From an uncultured Clostridia bacterium (GTDB taxonomy: Bacteria; Bacillota; Clostridia; Christensenellales; Borkfalkiaceae), in NCBI GenBank assembly GCA_944328495.1, contig CALVHR010000019.1:1-37546 (forward strand): a DNA stretch of 37,546 nucleotides, read 5' to 3'. Made by a program: the position numbers and the translations under genes. Under the pieces are notes generated by a model, which saw only the letters and a list, made by a program, of their open reading frames with translations, was not told the DNA's origin and did no database searches. This document shows positions 1 through 7,482 of this stretch, piece by piece; the stretch's first letter is position 1, and every line of letters starts with the position of its first letter.

Positions 1-56
1 GCCGTAAGTATCTTCACAAAGATATTGATACCGTTATTTACTTTGTATTTGCTCAT
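1..56 (-). CDS. Partial CDS, N-terminus only (runs off left edge)
   Basis: An ATG at 56 on the minus strand opens a frame that continues to the edge of the window, giving 18 codons that begin MSKYKVNNGINIF. A purine-rich stretch (AAGGCGGTGAG) lies just upstream with normal Shine-Dalgarno spacing. The gene starts only 12 bases after the stop of the Ig-like protein gene, so it is probably the next gene of the same transcript. Nothing can be said about its function from so short a piece. Confidence 0.6.
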   Translation of the reverse strand, partial: MSKYKVNNGINIFVKILT

Positions 57-67
57 ATCTCACCGCC

Positions 68-1288
68 TTAAAAGATAATAGTTCCGCTGTCATTCAGTCC
101 AATATCATTTACAGGAACGTAAAACGTATCAGGATTGATATTCACGGGAAATTCATAAGACATGGAAGATAAATTACCCGAAGTAATCACGGAACTTTGC
201 AACGTTACGTCAAAGACAAACGCGCCATAGGCTTTATTGTCAAAAACACCATTAATTCCATATATCACAGTAGTAGGGTCAGAAAGGAAATAAACCCCCA
301 AATAATCCATATTTACCGCTTCCAGTGCTTCATTGCCGAAAAAGTGTTCAAACGTATCAACACCGAAAGTTACACCGTCTGTTACGTCAAGAGGTATATC
401 ATAATTCAACTGATATTTTTCACCATTTTCATGACGACAAATTCCAGCTTCATAATACCAATCAGCGAAAGCATAAGGGTCAGGAACAAAAGCCTCAGAA
501 TTTAAGTTAAAAGATACGTTTGAAACGGAATAATTGCCCGAAACAGTCCCGACACCCTCGACAACTTCAATATCGTATGTAAGCGTTTCGCCGTTGCCGT
601 CAAACGTCCAATCTACTTCCGTTGCCCAATAATCAGCATTATCGGCTGAGCCAGCTTCGTTAGGGGAACGCAACGCATTACGATTTTTTACAGACGTGCC
701 GTCAGACAACGCAAAAGTTACGTCCTCGACACGTTTCAGATAATCGACAACGCAACTGTCCGTTGCTTCGGGGTTATCGTTTGAAGTAACGGTAATTTTT
801 ATCTGTTCGCCGAATGCCTGATGACAAGTAACGGTACAGGTCAGACCGCTTGAAGATATGGAAACATAGTCCGTTACGGTTTTACCCGTTGCCCACTCGG
901 ACGACGGATTGACAAACGCAACCGACCACTTTACGGATTTATCGGTAGCGGTATCGGGCGTAATAGTCGCTTCCAGAGTAATAGGACTTGACGATACCGT
1001 TGTACCGTCCGCAGCAGTAGTTGCCGCCGACGTATACAACATACGCGCGGGCATTGCATACACAGTGCCGCTTTCCATTGTTTCGCCGTTTTCGTCTACA
1101 ACAGACGGCAATTCTTCTTCGCCGCCCTGTTCTTCGTCGGCGGGCTGTTCCTGCTCAAACTTCGTCCAATCGGTGAACCAATCGGACATATAGCCGACAC
1201 CAACAACGCCCGCCGCGATAACGAGGACGAGCAAAACGGCGAGAATGCCGCTTAAAATCTTGCTGCCGTTATTCTTTCTGTAATACAT
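68..1288 (-). CDS. Membrane-anchored protein with Ig-like (Big_2-type) domain
   Basis: This 406-residue protein starts with a short basic stretch followed by one hydrophobic segment (about residues 11-33), so it is probably anchored in the membrane with the rest outside. An acidic Glu/Gln/Pro-rich linker (about 40-70) leads to a Ser/Thr-rich beta domain. The pattern of TLEATITPDTATDKSVKWSV followed by a conserved VTSNDNPEATDSC strand resembles bacterial Ig-like group 2 domains. The remainder, rich in aromatic residues and glycine, is not recognised. The start is supported by an AAGGAG site before the ATG. It is the last complete gene of a five-gene minus-strand block of accessory character. 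It could be a surface protein of an integrative element or a prophage structural protein; the sequence does not decide. Confidence 0.7.
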   Translation of the reverse strand: MYYRKNNGSKILSGILAVLLVLVIAAGVVGVGYMSDWFTDWTKFEQEQPADEEQGGEEELPSVVDENGETMESGTVYAMPARMLYTSAATTAADGTTVSSSPITLEATITPDTATDKSVKWSVAFVNPSSEWATGKTVTDYVSISSSGLTCTVTCHQAFGEQIKITVTSNDNPEATDSCVVDYLKRVEDVTFALSDGTSVKNRNALRSPNEAGSADNADYWATEVDWTFDGNGETLTYDIEVVEGVGTVSGNYSVSNVSFNLNSEAFVPDPYAFADWYYEAGICRHENGEKYQLNYDIPLDVTDGVTFGVDTFEHFFGNEALEAVNMDYLGVYFLSDPTTVIYGINGVFDNKAYGAFVFDVTLQSSVITSGNLSSMSYEFPVNINPDTFYVPVNDIGLNDSGTIIF

Positions 1289-1312
1289 AAATAAATATCT
1301 CCTTTTAATTTT

Positions 1313-1537
1313 TTACCTGCGATAACTTTCACGTTTCGCAAAATTCAATGCCGACTTTCTTGTAGGGAAGTTATAATATCCCTGCGCCCATGTACCGTCG
1401 CCGCGCTGATTATATCCTTTCGCAACGATATAATCATTTGCACGCTTCGCTACAATCGTAGTTCTGCCGTATCGGTCTGTCAGACAGTTCGTTATCTGAA
1501 AACCTTGTCTTGTTTTACCGTAACGAGATTTTGCCAT
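1313..1537 (-). CDS. Small basic hypothetical protein (74 aa)
   Basis: A 74-residue, strongly basic protein with many Arg, Lys, Tyr and Gly residues and no membrane segment. It begins MAKSRYGKTRQGFQ and contains a repeated aromatic/glycine pattern (YNQRGDGTWAQGYYNF). An AGGTGG Shine-Dalgarno lies about 8 bases before the ATG. It sits 14 bases downstream of the 81-residue protein gene and 24 bases upstream of the Ig-like protein gene, so all are likely co-transcribed. The charge and size would fit a nucleic-acid-binding accessory protein, but this is only inference from composition. I do not recognise the family. Confidence 0.6.
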   Translation of the reverse strand: MAKSRYGKTRQGFQITNCLTDRYGRTTIVAKRANDYIVAKGYNQRGDGTWAQGYYNFPTRKSALNFAKRESYRR

Positions 1538-1551
1538 AAATTAACCACCTT

Positions 1552-1797
1552 TTAATTTCTTAAATTCGTTATTCGGGCAGTAGGAATACAATCACCGCCC
1601 GACGCTGCCGCCACCTTTTGGGCAACGGCGTAGAATGCTTCTTCGACGTAAACGCCTGTGCTTTCTCCGCGCTTGTCAACACCCGTTTCAATGAATGCGC
1701 CGCCGTCGTCGCTTTCAAATACACAACTGATACGCGACACGGGGAACAGCATTTTTACACGCTCGCGCTTTTCCGTGACTTCGATAAAACCTTTCAT
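1552..1797 (-). CDS. Small hypothetical protein, predicted beta-rich (81 aa)
   Basis: The chosen ATG at 1797 gives 81 residues and is preceded by GGGGTGA at good spacing. A GTG nine bases further upstream would overlap the preceding gene's stop. The protein opens MKGFIEVTEKRERVKM and continues with alternating hydrophobic residues (FPVSRISCVFESDDGGAFIE), a pattern expected of a small beta barrel. A helix-like stretch (VEEAFYAVAQKVAAA) follows. The layout of 'F-I-E-V-T ... I-x-x-V' recalls small FlbD-like proteins, but that is a loose resemblance and no function is assigned. The stop of the 229-residue gene lies five bases upstream, which implies translational coupling. Confidence 0.6.
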   Translation of the reverse strand: MKGFIEVTEKRERVKMLFPVSRISCVFESDDGGAFIETGVDKRGESTGVYVEEAFYAVAQKVAAASGGDCIPTARITNLRN

Positions 1798-1802
1798 TCC
1801 GT

Positions 1803-2492
1803 TCACCCCGCTTTGTCCATAGCCGATAAGCGCAGGTGTTCGTATTCCTGCAACAGTTCTTCGTACTGTGCTTCAAGGTCAAATATCTTGTCGCAAAGTT
1901 CCCGTTTCGTCCACGTTTCAAAACGCGCGTACTTGTCTTTCGGCGGTTCTTCCGTTTCGGGCGTTTCGTCTTTCGGTTCGTCCTGCGCCTTGTCCGAAAG
2001 GCTCTTTTTGTACTCGCGGATTTTCTTAATCGTCCAATCGGGCTTTACGGGCTTGCGCTCCTCATCAGAGAGGGGGAGCAGCTCGCACAACTGCGAATAG
2101 CCGAATTTTTCCCACTTCTTTTTGAAACAGCGCAGACCGTCGCCGAACTCGTCAACGATATTCATAAGACGGCTTACCTGCGTTTTGTCAATCCCGAACT
2201 CGTCAAAGCAATATGCGAAAAAGAAGTCCGCACAGCAGTTCCCTGCGCCGATAGGCAGATTAAAACCGTATTCATTGCGTATCTGTTCATGATTGAAACG
2301 AATACCCACGATTGCCGAATACGAATTGCTGCTGTAAAGGTCAATCAGATGAACGCCGAGCCAAAAGAAATTTTGTTTGCTTTCCTCTAAATCTTTGCGT
2401 ATCGTTTCGGCGTACTTTTCCAAAACTTCAAGATTTTCAACTTTGTCGTTACTGCTTACGCCCTGAAAACGCTTTTGCTTAAAATCAATCAT
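1803..2492 (-). CDS. Hypothetical charged accessory protein (229 aa)
   Basis: A soluble 229-residue protein. Residues 20-110 appear helical and contain Trp and Cys residues (NFFWLGVHLIDLY, GAGNCCADFFFAYC). A segment near 140-175 reads YSQLCELLPLSDEERKPVK followed by WTIKKIREYKKSL, which has the look of a helix-turn-helix or partner-binding region found in plasmid and integrative-element proteins. A Pro/Glu/Lys-rich linker follows, then a C-terminal coiled-coil-like helix (FDLEAQYEELLQEYEHLRL). GAGGTGA precedes the ATG. It is followed after five bases by the 81-residue gene. A role in replication, partition or transfer regulation of a mobile element is possible but is inference only. Confidence 0.65.
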   Translation of the reverse strand: MIDFKQKRFQGVSSNDKVENLEVLEKYAETIRKDLEESKQNFFWLGVHLIDLYSSNSYSAIVGIRFNHEQIRNEYGFNLPIGAGNCCADFFFAYCFDEFGIDKTQVSRLMNIVDEFGDGLRCFKKKWEKFGYSQLCELLPLSDEERKPVKPDWTIKKIREYKKSLSDKAQDEPKDETPETEEPPKDKYARFETWTKRELCDKIFDLEAQYEELLQEYEHLRLSAMDKAG

Positions 2493-2517
2493 TATTCTTC
2501 ACCTCGCAAACCACAAA

Positions 2518-2560
2518 GGGGCTGTCCTTTCCGCCAACCACCGACTTAAAGAACAGCCCC
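2518..2560 (-). terminator. Strong intergenic stem-loop (terminator or processing site)
   Basis: Arms 2548-2560 and 2518-2530 form a 13-bp stem with one G-U pair around a 17-base loop. On the minus-strand RNA it begins 10 bases after the stop of the 184-residue gene. The following bases are TTTGTGGTTTG, a poor U-tract, so it may be a weak or partial terminator, or an RNA stability element that lowers expression of the downstream genes. Confidence 0.55.
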
Positions 2561-2570
2561 GATATTCCTT

Positions 2571-3125
2571 TTACGCTCTTGTTTTCGCGCTTGCCTTTTC
2601 TGCCTCGAAACGCAACAGACGGATATAGTTTTCCATAACCGCTTTGTCGCTGCCGCGAACGGTTTTCAGCGGATAACGCCATTCAAAGCCCGTTTCGTCC
2701 GTGAACACCGCTTCATACACCATGTACTTACGAATGCCCGTATGCTCGTCATACTGACGTTCTTCACGGAACTGCAATTCGACTTTCTTCACGCCATCGC
2801 TGAAAAGTTTTTCCAACGCTTCATAGCCGCCAACGTCGGACGCTTTGAAATGTACTTCCGAGATACTCCCACGGAACACGGCGGGCAGTATGTATTCCCA
2901 ATACTGCTTGCCGTCTGACTTGTTGGTGTAACGCCTGCGGACAACGTAAATCTTCGGTATCTCGATTTTCTTTTCCTCGTCTGCCGCGCTCTCCATTCCG
3001 TCCATTGCTGCAAGTGCTTCCGTCGCTTCCATTGCTTTCATAATCTGCGATACGCTTTCCGTCTGCACGCTTGCATTCTGTTCGGCTTTTGCTTCTTCCA
3101 ACACATTCACTTCGTTCTTTGCCAT
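2571..3125 (-). CDS. Hypothetical accessory protein (184 aa)
   Basis: A 184-residue soluble protein. The first 60 residues are Ala/Glu/Met-rich and probably helical or disordered. The remainder (from about KIYVVRRRYTNKSDGKQY) is a compact alpha/beta domain rich in aromatic and charged residues, ending in a helix (YIRLLRFEAEKASAK). It is the first gene of the minus-strand accessory block, with an AGGAG site unusually far (about 14 bases) from the ATG, so the true start is slightly uncertain. The domain is not recognised. The context of small uncharacterised genes suggests an integrative-element or phage module. Confidence 0.6.
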   Translation of the reverse strand: MAKNEVNVLEEAKAEQNASVQTESVSQIMKAMEATEALAAMDGMESAADEEKKIEIPKIYVVRRRYTNKSDGKQYWEYILPAVFRGSISEVHFKASDVGGYEALEKLFSDGVKKVELQFREERQYDEHTGIRKYMVYEAVFTDETGFEWRYPLKTVRGSDKAVMENYIRLLRFEAEKASAKTRA

Positions 3126-3259
3126 TTTGCTGCTTTAATCTCCTTTGCGTATGGTCGCCACCAAATAAATAATGCAAAAACAGACCACCCGCAGGGGAAA
3201 ATCTATTTTCGCATTTAATGATAAACTATAAATTTGTTTTTTAGGACATTTTGCTCTCC

Positions 3260-3288
3260 TTGACAAACCTTTCGCGCATATGTATAAT
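3260..3288 (+). promoter_or_regulatory. SigA-type promoter for the 365-aa membrane protein
   Basis: A consensus -35 (TTGACA, 3260-3265) and a consensus -10 (TATAAT, 3283-3288) are separated by 17 bp. The start codon lies 45 bases downstream of the -10. The gene-free stretch 3126-3332 holds this promoter; a poorer minus-strand candidate for the accessory genes may also be present, but I could not settle it. Confidence 0.85.
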
Positions 3289-3332
3289 AAATATAATTTA
3301 TTTTCCTCAGTCAGAGGCACAGGAGAAATTGT

Positions 3333-4430
3333 ATGGAATCGTATTCTGCAGGCGAATCGGTGCGCTCCCTGCACCGAAAACTCATCTTACCCAATATCTT
3401 TATCGCCGTCATCGCGCTCATTGCCGCAATCTCCCTCTTTTTCGGAGCTTGGATCAGCGTCACACTCACCCTGGACGAAAAATTTGTTTCCGAGATTGCG
3501 GACAATATGACCCAAGACGCGGGATCGGGCATCAGCCCCGAACAAATGAAATTTTTGTTCAAAGACGTGCATACGGACGTAACGGTCTCTCTTGAGCCAG
3601 CCAAAATGCTGAAAGCAGGATTTGCGGAGAATACCGACGGCGTACGCTTATTCCTGGAAGATGCTCTCGGCGACGCCCTGCGCTCCCTTGAAAACCTATC
3701 CGAGCAGATGCTTCCTTCCCTGATGGCGATCTTTGCCTCCGAAGCGGTTTCCAACACCGGAGCCGGGACTATCGATTATACCCAAGTCGATACTTCCGAG
3801 TTATCCGAGACCATCGAACAGCTCAACGCACAGGATCCGGAAAGCGCAAAACAATCCTTCCTTGACTTCTGCGATACCTATGCCGCATCGCAGCTCGGCA
3901 TTACCCTGACGCAAGAGCAAAAAGATTCCGTCGCGTCCAATTTCGACGAGGTCGTGGACATGATGAAGGACGAAAACGGCACGATTTCCGCCGAAAACCT
4001 TCTCAGCGCCGCGGGAGGTTCGTCTTCTGTCGAGATTCCCGACGTCAATTCCCTGCTCGCCCAAATCCCCGCCGAAACACAGCAGATGATCCAGCAGATC
4101 TGCAAGATCGTCGGCGTGATTGCTTTTGCGCTCGCCGCGTTGTGGCTGCTCCTTGCCGCCCTCGCTATCCTGCATATTTTCCTGCCCAACAAAAAAGTGG
4201 CGATGTGGTATGTCAAAGCGACGGGATATCTTCCTTTTCTGCTCTGCTGGCTCTTGCCCACGATCGCCGTCAAATTGGTGCCTTCGCTTGCACCCGGAAC
4301 ATCTTCCGTTCCTGCCATGACGTTCGGCGGCATCACATTGATCTCTTTTATCTGCCTGCTCGTCCTCTGGGGCATTTCCATTTTTTGGTGCCACCCGATC
4401 AAAAAGCGCATCCGCGCTTTGAACAAATAA
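3333..4430 (+). CDS. Multipass membrane protein of unknown function (365 aa)
   Basis: The protein has a basic N-terminus, one hydrophobic helix at about residues 20-45 and a long extracytoplasmic region (about 46-250) rich in Asp, Glu and Ser. Three hydrophobic helices follow at about 260-345, and a basic tail (HPIKKRIRALNK) suggests a cytoplasmic C-terminus. There is no recognisable catalytic motif. The acidic outer domain could be a sensor or binding domain. AGGAGA precedes the ATG at good spacing. The gene is monocistronic, between a consensus promoter and a bidirectional terminator. It adjoins a riboswitch-controlled cation pump on the opposite strand, but nothing ties the two functionally. 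Family not recognised. Confidence 0.75.
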   Translation: MESYSAGESVRSLHRKLILPNIFIAVIALIAAISLFFGAWISVTLTLDEKFVSEIADNMTQDAGSGISPEQMKFLFKDVHTDVTVSLEPAKMLKAGFAENTDGVRLFLEDALGDALRSLENLSEQMLPSLMAIFASEAVSNTGAGTIDYTQVDTSELSETIEQLNAQDPESAKQSFLDFCDTYAASQLGITLTQEQKDSVASNFDEVVDMMKDENGTISAENLLSAAGGSSSVEIPDVNSLLAQIPAETQQMIQQICKIVGVIAFALAALWLLLAALAILHIFLPNKKVAMWYVKATGYLPFLLCWLLPTIAVKLVPSLAPGTSSVPAMTFGGITLISFICLLVLWGISIFWCHPIKKRIRALNK

Positions 4431-4470
4431 ATTTGTCCGAAAATACACCCGCGCTATGCGCGGGCGGCAA

Positions 4471-4504
4471 AAGCGGCGTTCCCGAAATCTCGGGAACGCC
4501 GCTT
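4471..4504. terminator. Bidirectional intrinsic terminator
   Basis: A perfect 15-bp stem (4471-4485 with 4490-4504) has a 4-base loop. A run of A precedes it and ATTTTA follows it, so it can serve the plus-strand membrane protein gene and the minus-strand ATPase gene that converge here. A second small hairpin (CCCGCGC at 4448-4454 pairing with 4458-4464) lies just before it. Confidence 0.85.
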
Positions 4505-4515
4505 CGATTTTATGT

Positions 4516-7179
4516 TTATCTTTCTGCACGAACTTTTTTCGACGCGCGCAAGGCAAGCTTTACAATTTCATCCAACACGATGATCGAAAGCGCCATGGCG
4601 ACAATTTTGAGCCAGGACAAAGCATCCAAAGGCACCGTTCCGAACACCGCGCCGCCGAATTGCGTGATCAATATCTGCAAAGCAAAAGCGACCACAAAGG
4701 CAATCAGCATGAGCTTATTTTTCAAAAGATTGGGGAAAATACTGCGATCGCCCAATTCGCGGCAGTTGAATGCATTGAATAACTGGAACATCACGAACAA
4801 TGTAAACACGCTCGTCCCGATCATTTTTTCATCCACGCCGAGGAAATTGAATCCTTGCTGGGCAAGGCATACCACGCAGACAAACACGCCGTTTACGACG
4901 ATGCGGCGGAGCATTCCGCCCGAAACGATGCTCTCGCTGCGCGCCGTGGGTTTGTTCTTCATGAGATCGTCGCGAATGGGTTCCAAACCCAATGTAAGCG
5001 CGGGCGGTCCGTCCATAATGATATTGATCCACAAAAGATCGAGCGCCGAAAAAGGCGAAGTAAATCCGTCCACAAACAGTCCGATCACAACGCAGAGAAA
5101 TACGGTGAGCACCGATGCTACATTGACCGTGAGCTGAAACTGAATAAACCGCTTGAAATTTTCGTAGATCCCTCTGCCCCATTTCACCGAAGTTACGATG
5201 GTCGAGAAGGAATCGTTCAAAAGCACGATCTCTGCCGCTTCTTTGGATACTTCGGTTCCCGAAATACCCATGGCGATCCCGACGTCCGCATTTTTGAGCG
5301 CGGGCGCATCGTTGATCCCGTCACCCGTGACGGCGACCACGTTGCCCTTGGATTTGAGCTCTTTCACGACTCGCATTTTCAAAAGCGGCGTACTGCGTGC
5401 GATCACGCGCACGGTCGGCAAAATTTCGGCAAATTCTTGGTCGGACAAACTTTCCAGATAGGATGCCTCCACGGCGATCCCTCCGTCATCCAAAAGCCCC
5501 AATTCGTCGGCGATCGCTTTTGCCGTGACGATGTTGTCGCCCGTGAGCATTTTGATCTGTATTCCCGCCGTCTTACAGGCGCGCACCGCGTCATACACTT
5601 CCGCGCGCAGAGGATCGGCGATCCCGACAAATCCGTCGAAAATCATGCCCTGCTCCGCCTCTTCGCGCCCCTGCGGACGCTCGCGCACTTCCTTATGCGC
5701 AAACGCAAGCACGCGGCGCGCGCGCTGCTGCAATCCCATGATCGCTTCTTCCGCCGCGCGGCGTTCCTGCTCCCCGATATCGCATAGCGCGAGGATCTTT
5801 TCGGGACTGCCCTTCGTATATACGGTAAATCCCGCATCGCCTTGCACGCATACCGTCATGTTTTTGGTTTCCGACGAGAACGGATACAGATCGGCAATGT
5901 GCGCCTCTTCGCGCATTTTCTTATAGTCCGCGCCGCATCCGCGCGCCGCGACGAGGAGCGCCCCTTCGGTCGGATTGCCCACAAACCGAATTGTACCGCC
6001 TTCCTCGTACAGATCGGCGGTACTGTTGAGGCAAAAATTGTTGAGCATGGGGATATCGCACAGAGCAGAGACATCCGAAAACGCGCCGTGAGCCCAAACA
6101 TCCACAACGGTCATGCGGTTTTCGGTCAACGTGCCCGTTTTGTCCGAGCAGATCACATTGATGCAACCGACCGTTTCGCACGCGATCATCTTTTTTACGA
6201 GAGCGTTCTGCTTGGCCATGCGCGCAATGTTAATGGAAAGCGATATCGCCACAATGGTGGGCAATCCTTCGGGAACGGCTGCAACCATGAGCACGATGCT
6301 CGTAACGAAAACGCCCGAAATACTCTCAAAAGAAGCCGTGCCGCGCGCAATGATCACGACGAGCTGCACGATGAAGATGATCGCCGCACAGACCGCGCCG
6401 ATGATCGTGATCATCTTGCCCAGCCGCCCCATTTTTTCCTGCAAGGGAGTAGGACCTTCCGAACCGCTCTGTATTTCGCGCGCGATCAAGCCGAATTGCG
6501 TCGAATCCCCGACGTCGGTAACGACCATTTTTCCGGTTCCGCCCGTGACAAACGTGCCCGAATATACCATATTCAGCCGCTCGGCGACGGGCGTATCCTC
6601 CCGCTCACAAACAGCCCCCGCATCCTTTTCCACGGGCATGGATTCCCCCGTCAGCGAGGACTCGTCGCAATGCAGCGACATACTCTCGATCAGTCTGCCG
6701 TCCGCCGCGACTTTGTTTCCCGTTTCCAGATACACAATATCGCCTACGACCAGCTCGTTCTGCGGAACATACTGCACGATCCCGTCGCGCACGACTTTGA
6801 TCTCCACCCCTTCTTTGATCTTGTTCAGTTCCTCGAACGCCTTCGCGCTCCTGCCTTCCATCCCGACGGTGAGCGCAACCGAAATGAGGATCGCCACGAA
6901 AATGCCCGCACATTCATAAATGTCAAAATGTTCGCCCTGCGTCACATTGACGATATTTACCGCAATGGTGATCAGCCATGCAAAAAACAAAAGAATGAGC
7001 ATCGGCTCCGTCGACGCTTCCCAAATGCGCCGTAAAAGCGACTTCGGTTTCGTACGCGTGAATTCATTTTTGCCGTACTTTGCGGCATTTTCGGCGACCT
7101 GGCTCTTTGTCAGCCCCGCGTGCGCGTTTGTACCGAGCTGCGCAAGCGTTTCGTCCGCCGTTTTGTTGTAATACCCCAT
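4516..7179 (-). CDS. P-type cation-transporting ATPase, PMCA-like (Ca2+/Mn2+ export)
   Basis: An 887-residue P2-type ATPase that moves divalent cations out of the cytoplasm using ATP. Visible motifs are the actuator TGES (about 177-180), PEGLP in M4 (about 303-307), the phosphorylated Asp in DKTGT (Asp346), TGDN (about 546) and GDGINDAP (about 619). M6 has the pair N719 and D723 (WINIIMDG). M5 reads QFQLTVNVASV, as in plasma-membrane Ca pumps, and lacks the SERCA M5 glutamate, so a single ion site is likely. The ATG at 7179 is chosen because AGGAGG sits 5 bases before it; the 17 codons upstream overlap the riboswitch terminator and are not coding. A yybP-ykoY riboswitch in the leader points to Mn2+ (or Mn2+/Ca2+) export, as for pneumococcal MgtA and lactococcal YoaB. 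Substrate is inference. Confidence 0.93.
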   Translation of the reverse strand: MGYYNKTADETLAQLGTNAHAGLTKSQVAENAAKYGKNEFTRTKPKSLLRRIWEASTEPMLILLFFAWLITIAVNIVNVTQGEHFDIYECAGIFVAILISVALTVGMEGRSAKAFEELNKIKEGVEIKVVRDGIVQYVPQNELVVGDIVYLETGNKVAADGRLIESMSLHCDESSLTGESMPVEKDAGAVCEREDTPVAERLNMVYSGTFVTGGTGKMVVTDVGDSTQFGLIAREIQSGSEGPTPLQEKMGRLGKMITIIGAVCAAIIFIVQLVVIIARGTASFESISGVFVTSIVLMVAAVPEGLPTIVAISLSINIARMAKQNALVKKMIACETVGCINVICSDKTGTLTENRMTVVDVWAHGAFSDVSALCDIPMLNNFCLNSTADLYEEGGTIRFVGNPTEGALLVAARGCGADYKKMREEAHIADLYPFSSETKNMTVCVQGDAGFTVYTKGSPEKILALCDIGEQERRAAEEAIMGLQQRARRVLAFAHKEVRERPQGREEAEQGMIFDGFVGIADPLRAEVYDAVRACKTAGIQIKMLTGDNIVTAKAIADELGLLDDGGIAVEASYLESLSDQEFAEILPTVRVIARSTPLLKMRVVKELKSKGNVVAVTGDGINDAPALKNADVGIAMGISGTEVSKEAAEIVLLNDSFSTIVTSVKWGRGIYENFKRFIQFQLTVNVASVLTVFLCVVIGLFVDGFTSPFSALDLLWINIIMDGPPALTLGLEPIRDDLMKNKPTARSESIVSGGMLRRIVVNGVFVCVVCLAQQGFNFLGVDEKMIGTSVFTLFVMFQLFNAFNCRELGDRSIFPNLLKNKLMLIAFVVAFALQILITQFGGAVFGTVPLDALSWLKIVAMALSIIVLDEIVKLALRASKKVRAER

Positions 7180-7205
7180 CGGATGCACCTCCTGCCGTAA
7201 AAATG

Positions 7206-7241
7206 AAAAACAAAAACCGCATACGCACAACGCGCATACGG
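7206..7241 (-). terminator. Riboswitch-controlled intrinsic terminator
   Basis: On the minus-strand RNA, 7241-7231 pairs with 7227-7217 (11 bp including G-U pairs, loop UUG) and is followed by UUUUUGUUUUU. It lies between the aptamer and the ATPase Shine-Dalgarno, so it is the likely expression platform. UAUGGC at 7266-7261 could pair with GCCGUA at 7242-7237 and so act as an antiterminator. Confidence 0.8.
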
Positions 7242-7283
7242 CATAAAATACGGGGGTGGAGCCATAAAACGCAGTGCGTTTAT

Positions 7284-7370
7284 ATGGGTCTCGCGATTTA
7301 AGGCAAAGCCTGTGCTCGGCACGGGATGAAGACTTGCCGCGCGCTTTCGCGCGCCCGCTACTCCCCCACG
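7284..7370 (-). ncRNA. yybP-ykoY manganese riboswitch aptamer
   Basis: The minus-strand leader contains GGGGGAGUAGC (7367-7357), a GC-rich GAAA-capped P2 hairpin (about 7355-7340), the CAAGUC/UUCAU segment, a GGCUUUGCC arm and finally GCGAGACCC (7294-7286). This matches the conserved order of the yybP-ykoY aptamer (5' GGGGAGUAGC, 3' GCAAGACC). P1 is closed by GUGGG (7369-7365) with CCCAU (7288-7284). The class binds Mn2+ and usually turns expression on. It starts about 15 bases after the predicted transcription start and ends about 105 bases before the ATPase ATG. Confidence 0.9.
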
Positions 7371-7392
7371 GGGTTATTCGTTTTATGTTCCG

Positions 7393-7421
7393 ATTATACG
7401 CCTGCGAGAGACATTTGTCAA
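7393..7421 (-). promoter_or_regulatory. SigA-type promoter of the riboswitch-ATPase transcript
   Basis: On the minus strand a consensus TTGACA (7421-7416) and a consensus TATAAT (7398-7393) are separated by 17 bp. The predicted start near 7386 leaves the complete aptamer in the leader. The stretch 7180-7482 without a gene therefore holds promoter, aptamer and terminator. Confidence 0.88.
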
Positions 7422-7482
7422 ACGTTTTACGGCAAAAGACCGAAATTTTCCTGCCGCCGCCGCAAATCCCCGCAAAACATTT

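Noticed and set aside
2485-2682. Possible 65-codon minus-strand gene across the end of the 184-residue gene
   Set aside because: It overlaps the real gene in another frame, runs through the stem-loop and has no ribosome binding site.
3180-3260. tRNA or attachment site at the edge of the accessory block
   Set aside because: No cloverleaf or CCA-type end was seen, and no direct repeat partner is visible within the window.
5842-7035. Long plus-strand open frame (397 codons) opposite the ATPase gene
   Set aside because: It is antisense to a gene with complete P-type ATPase motifs. Its translation is low-complexity, rich in Arg, His and Asp, as expected for a shadow frame, and it has no ribosome binding site.
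7179-7230. Upstream extension of the ATPase start (17 more codons)
   Set aside because: The extension falls within the riboswitch terminator and U-tract, and the AGGAGG site points to the ATG at 7179.
7340-7356. GCGCGC-GAAA-GCGCGC hairpin as an independent terminator
   Set aside because: It has no U-tract and sits at the P2 position of the yybP-ykoY aptamer.
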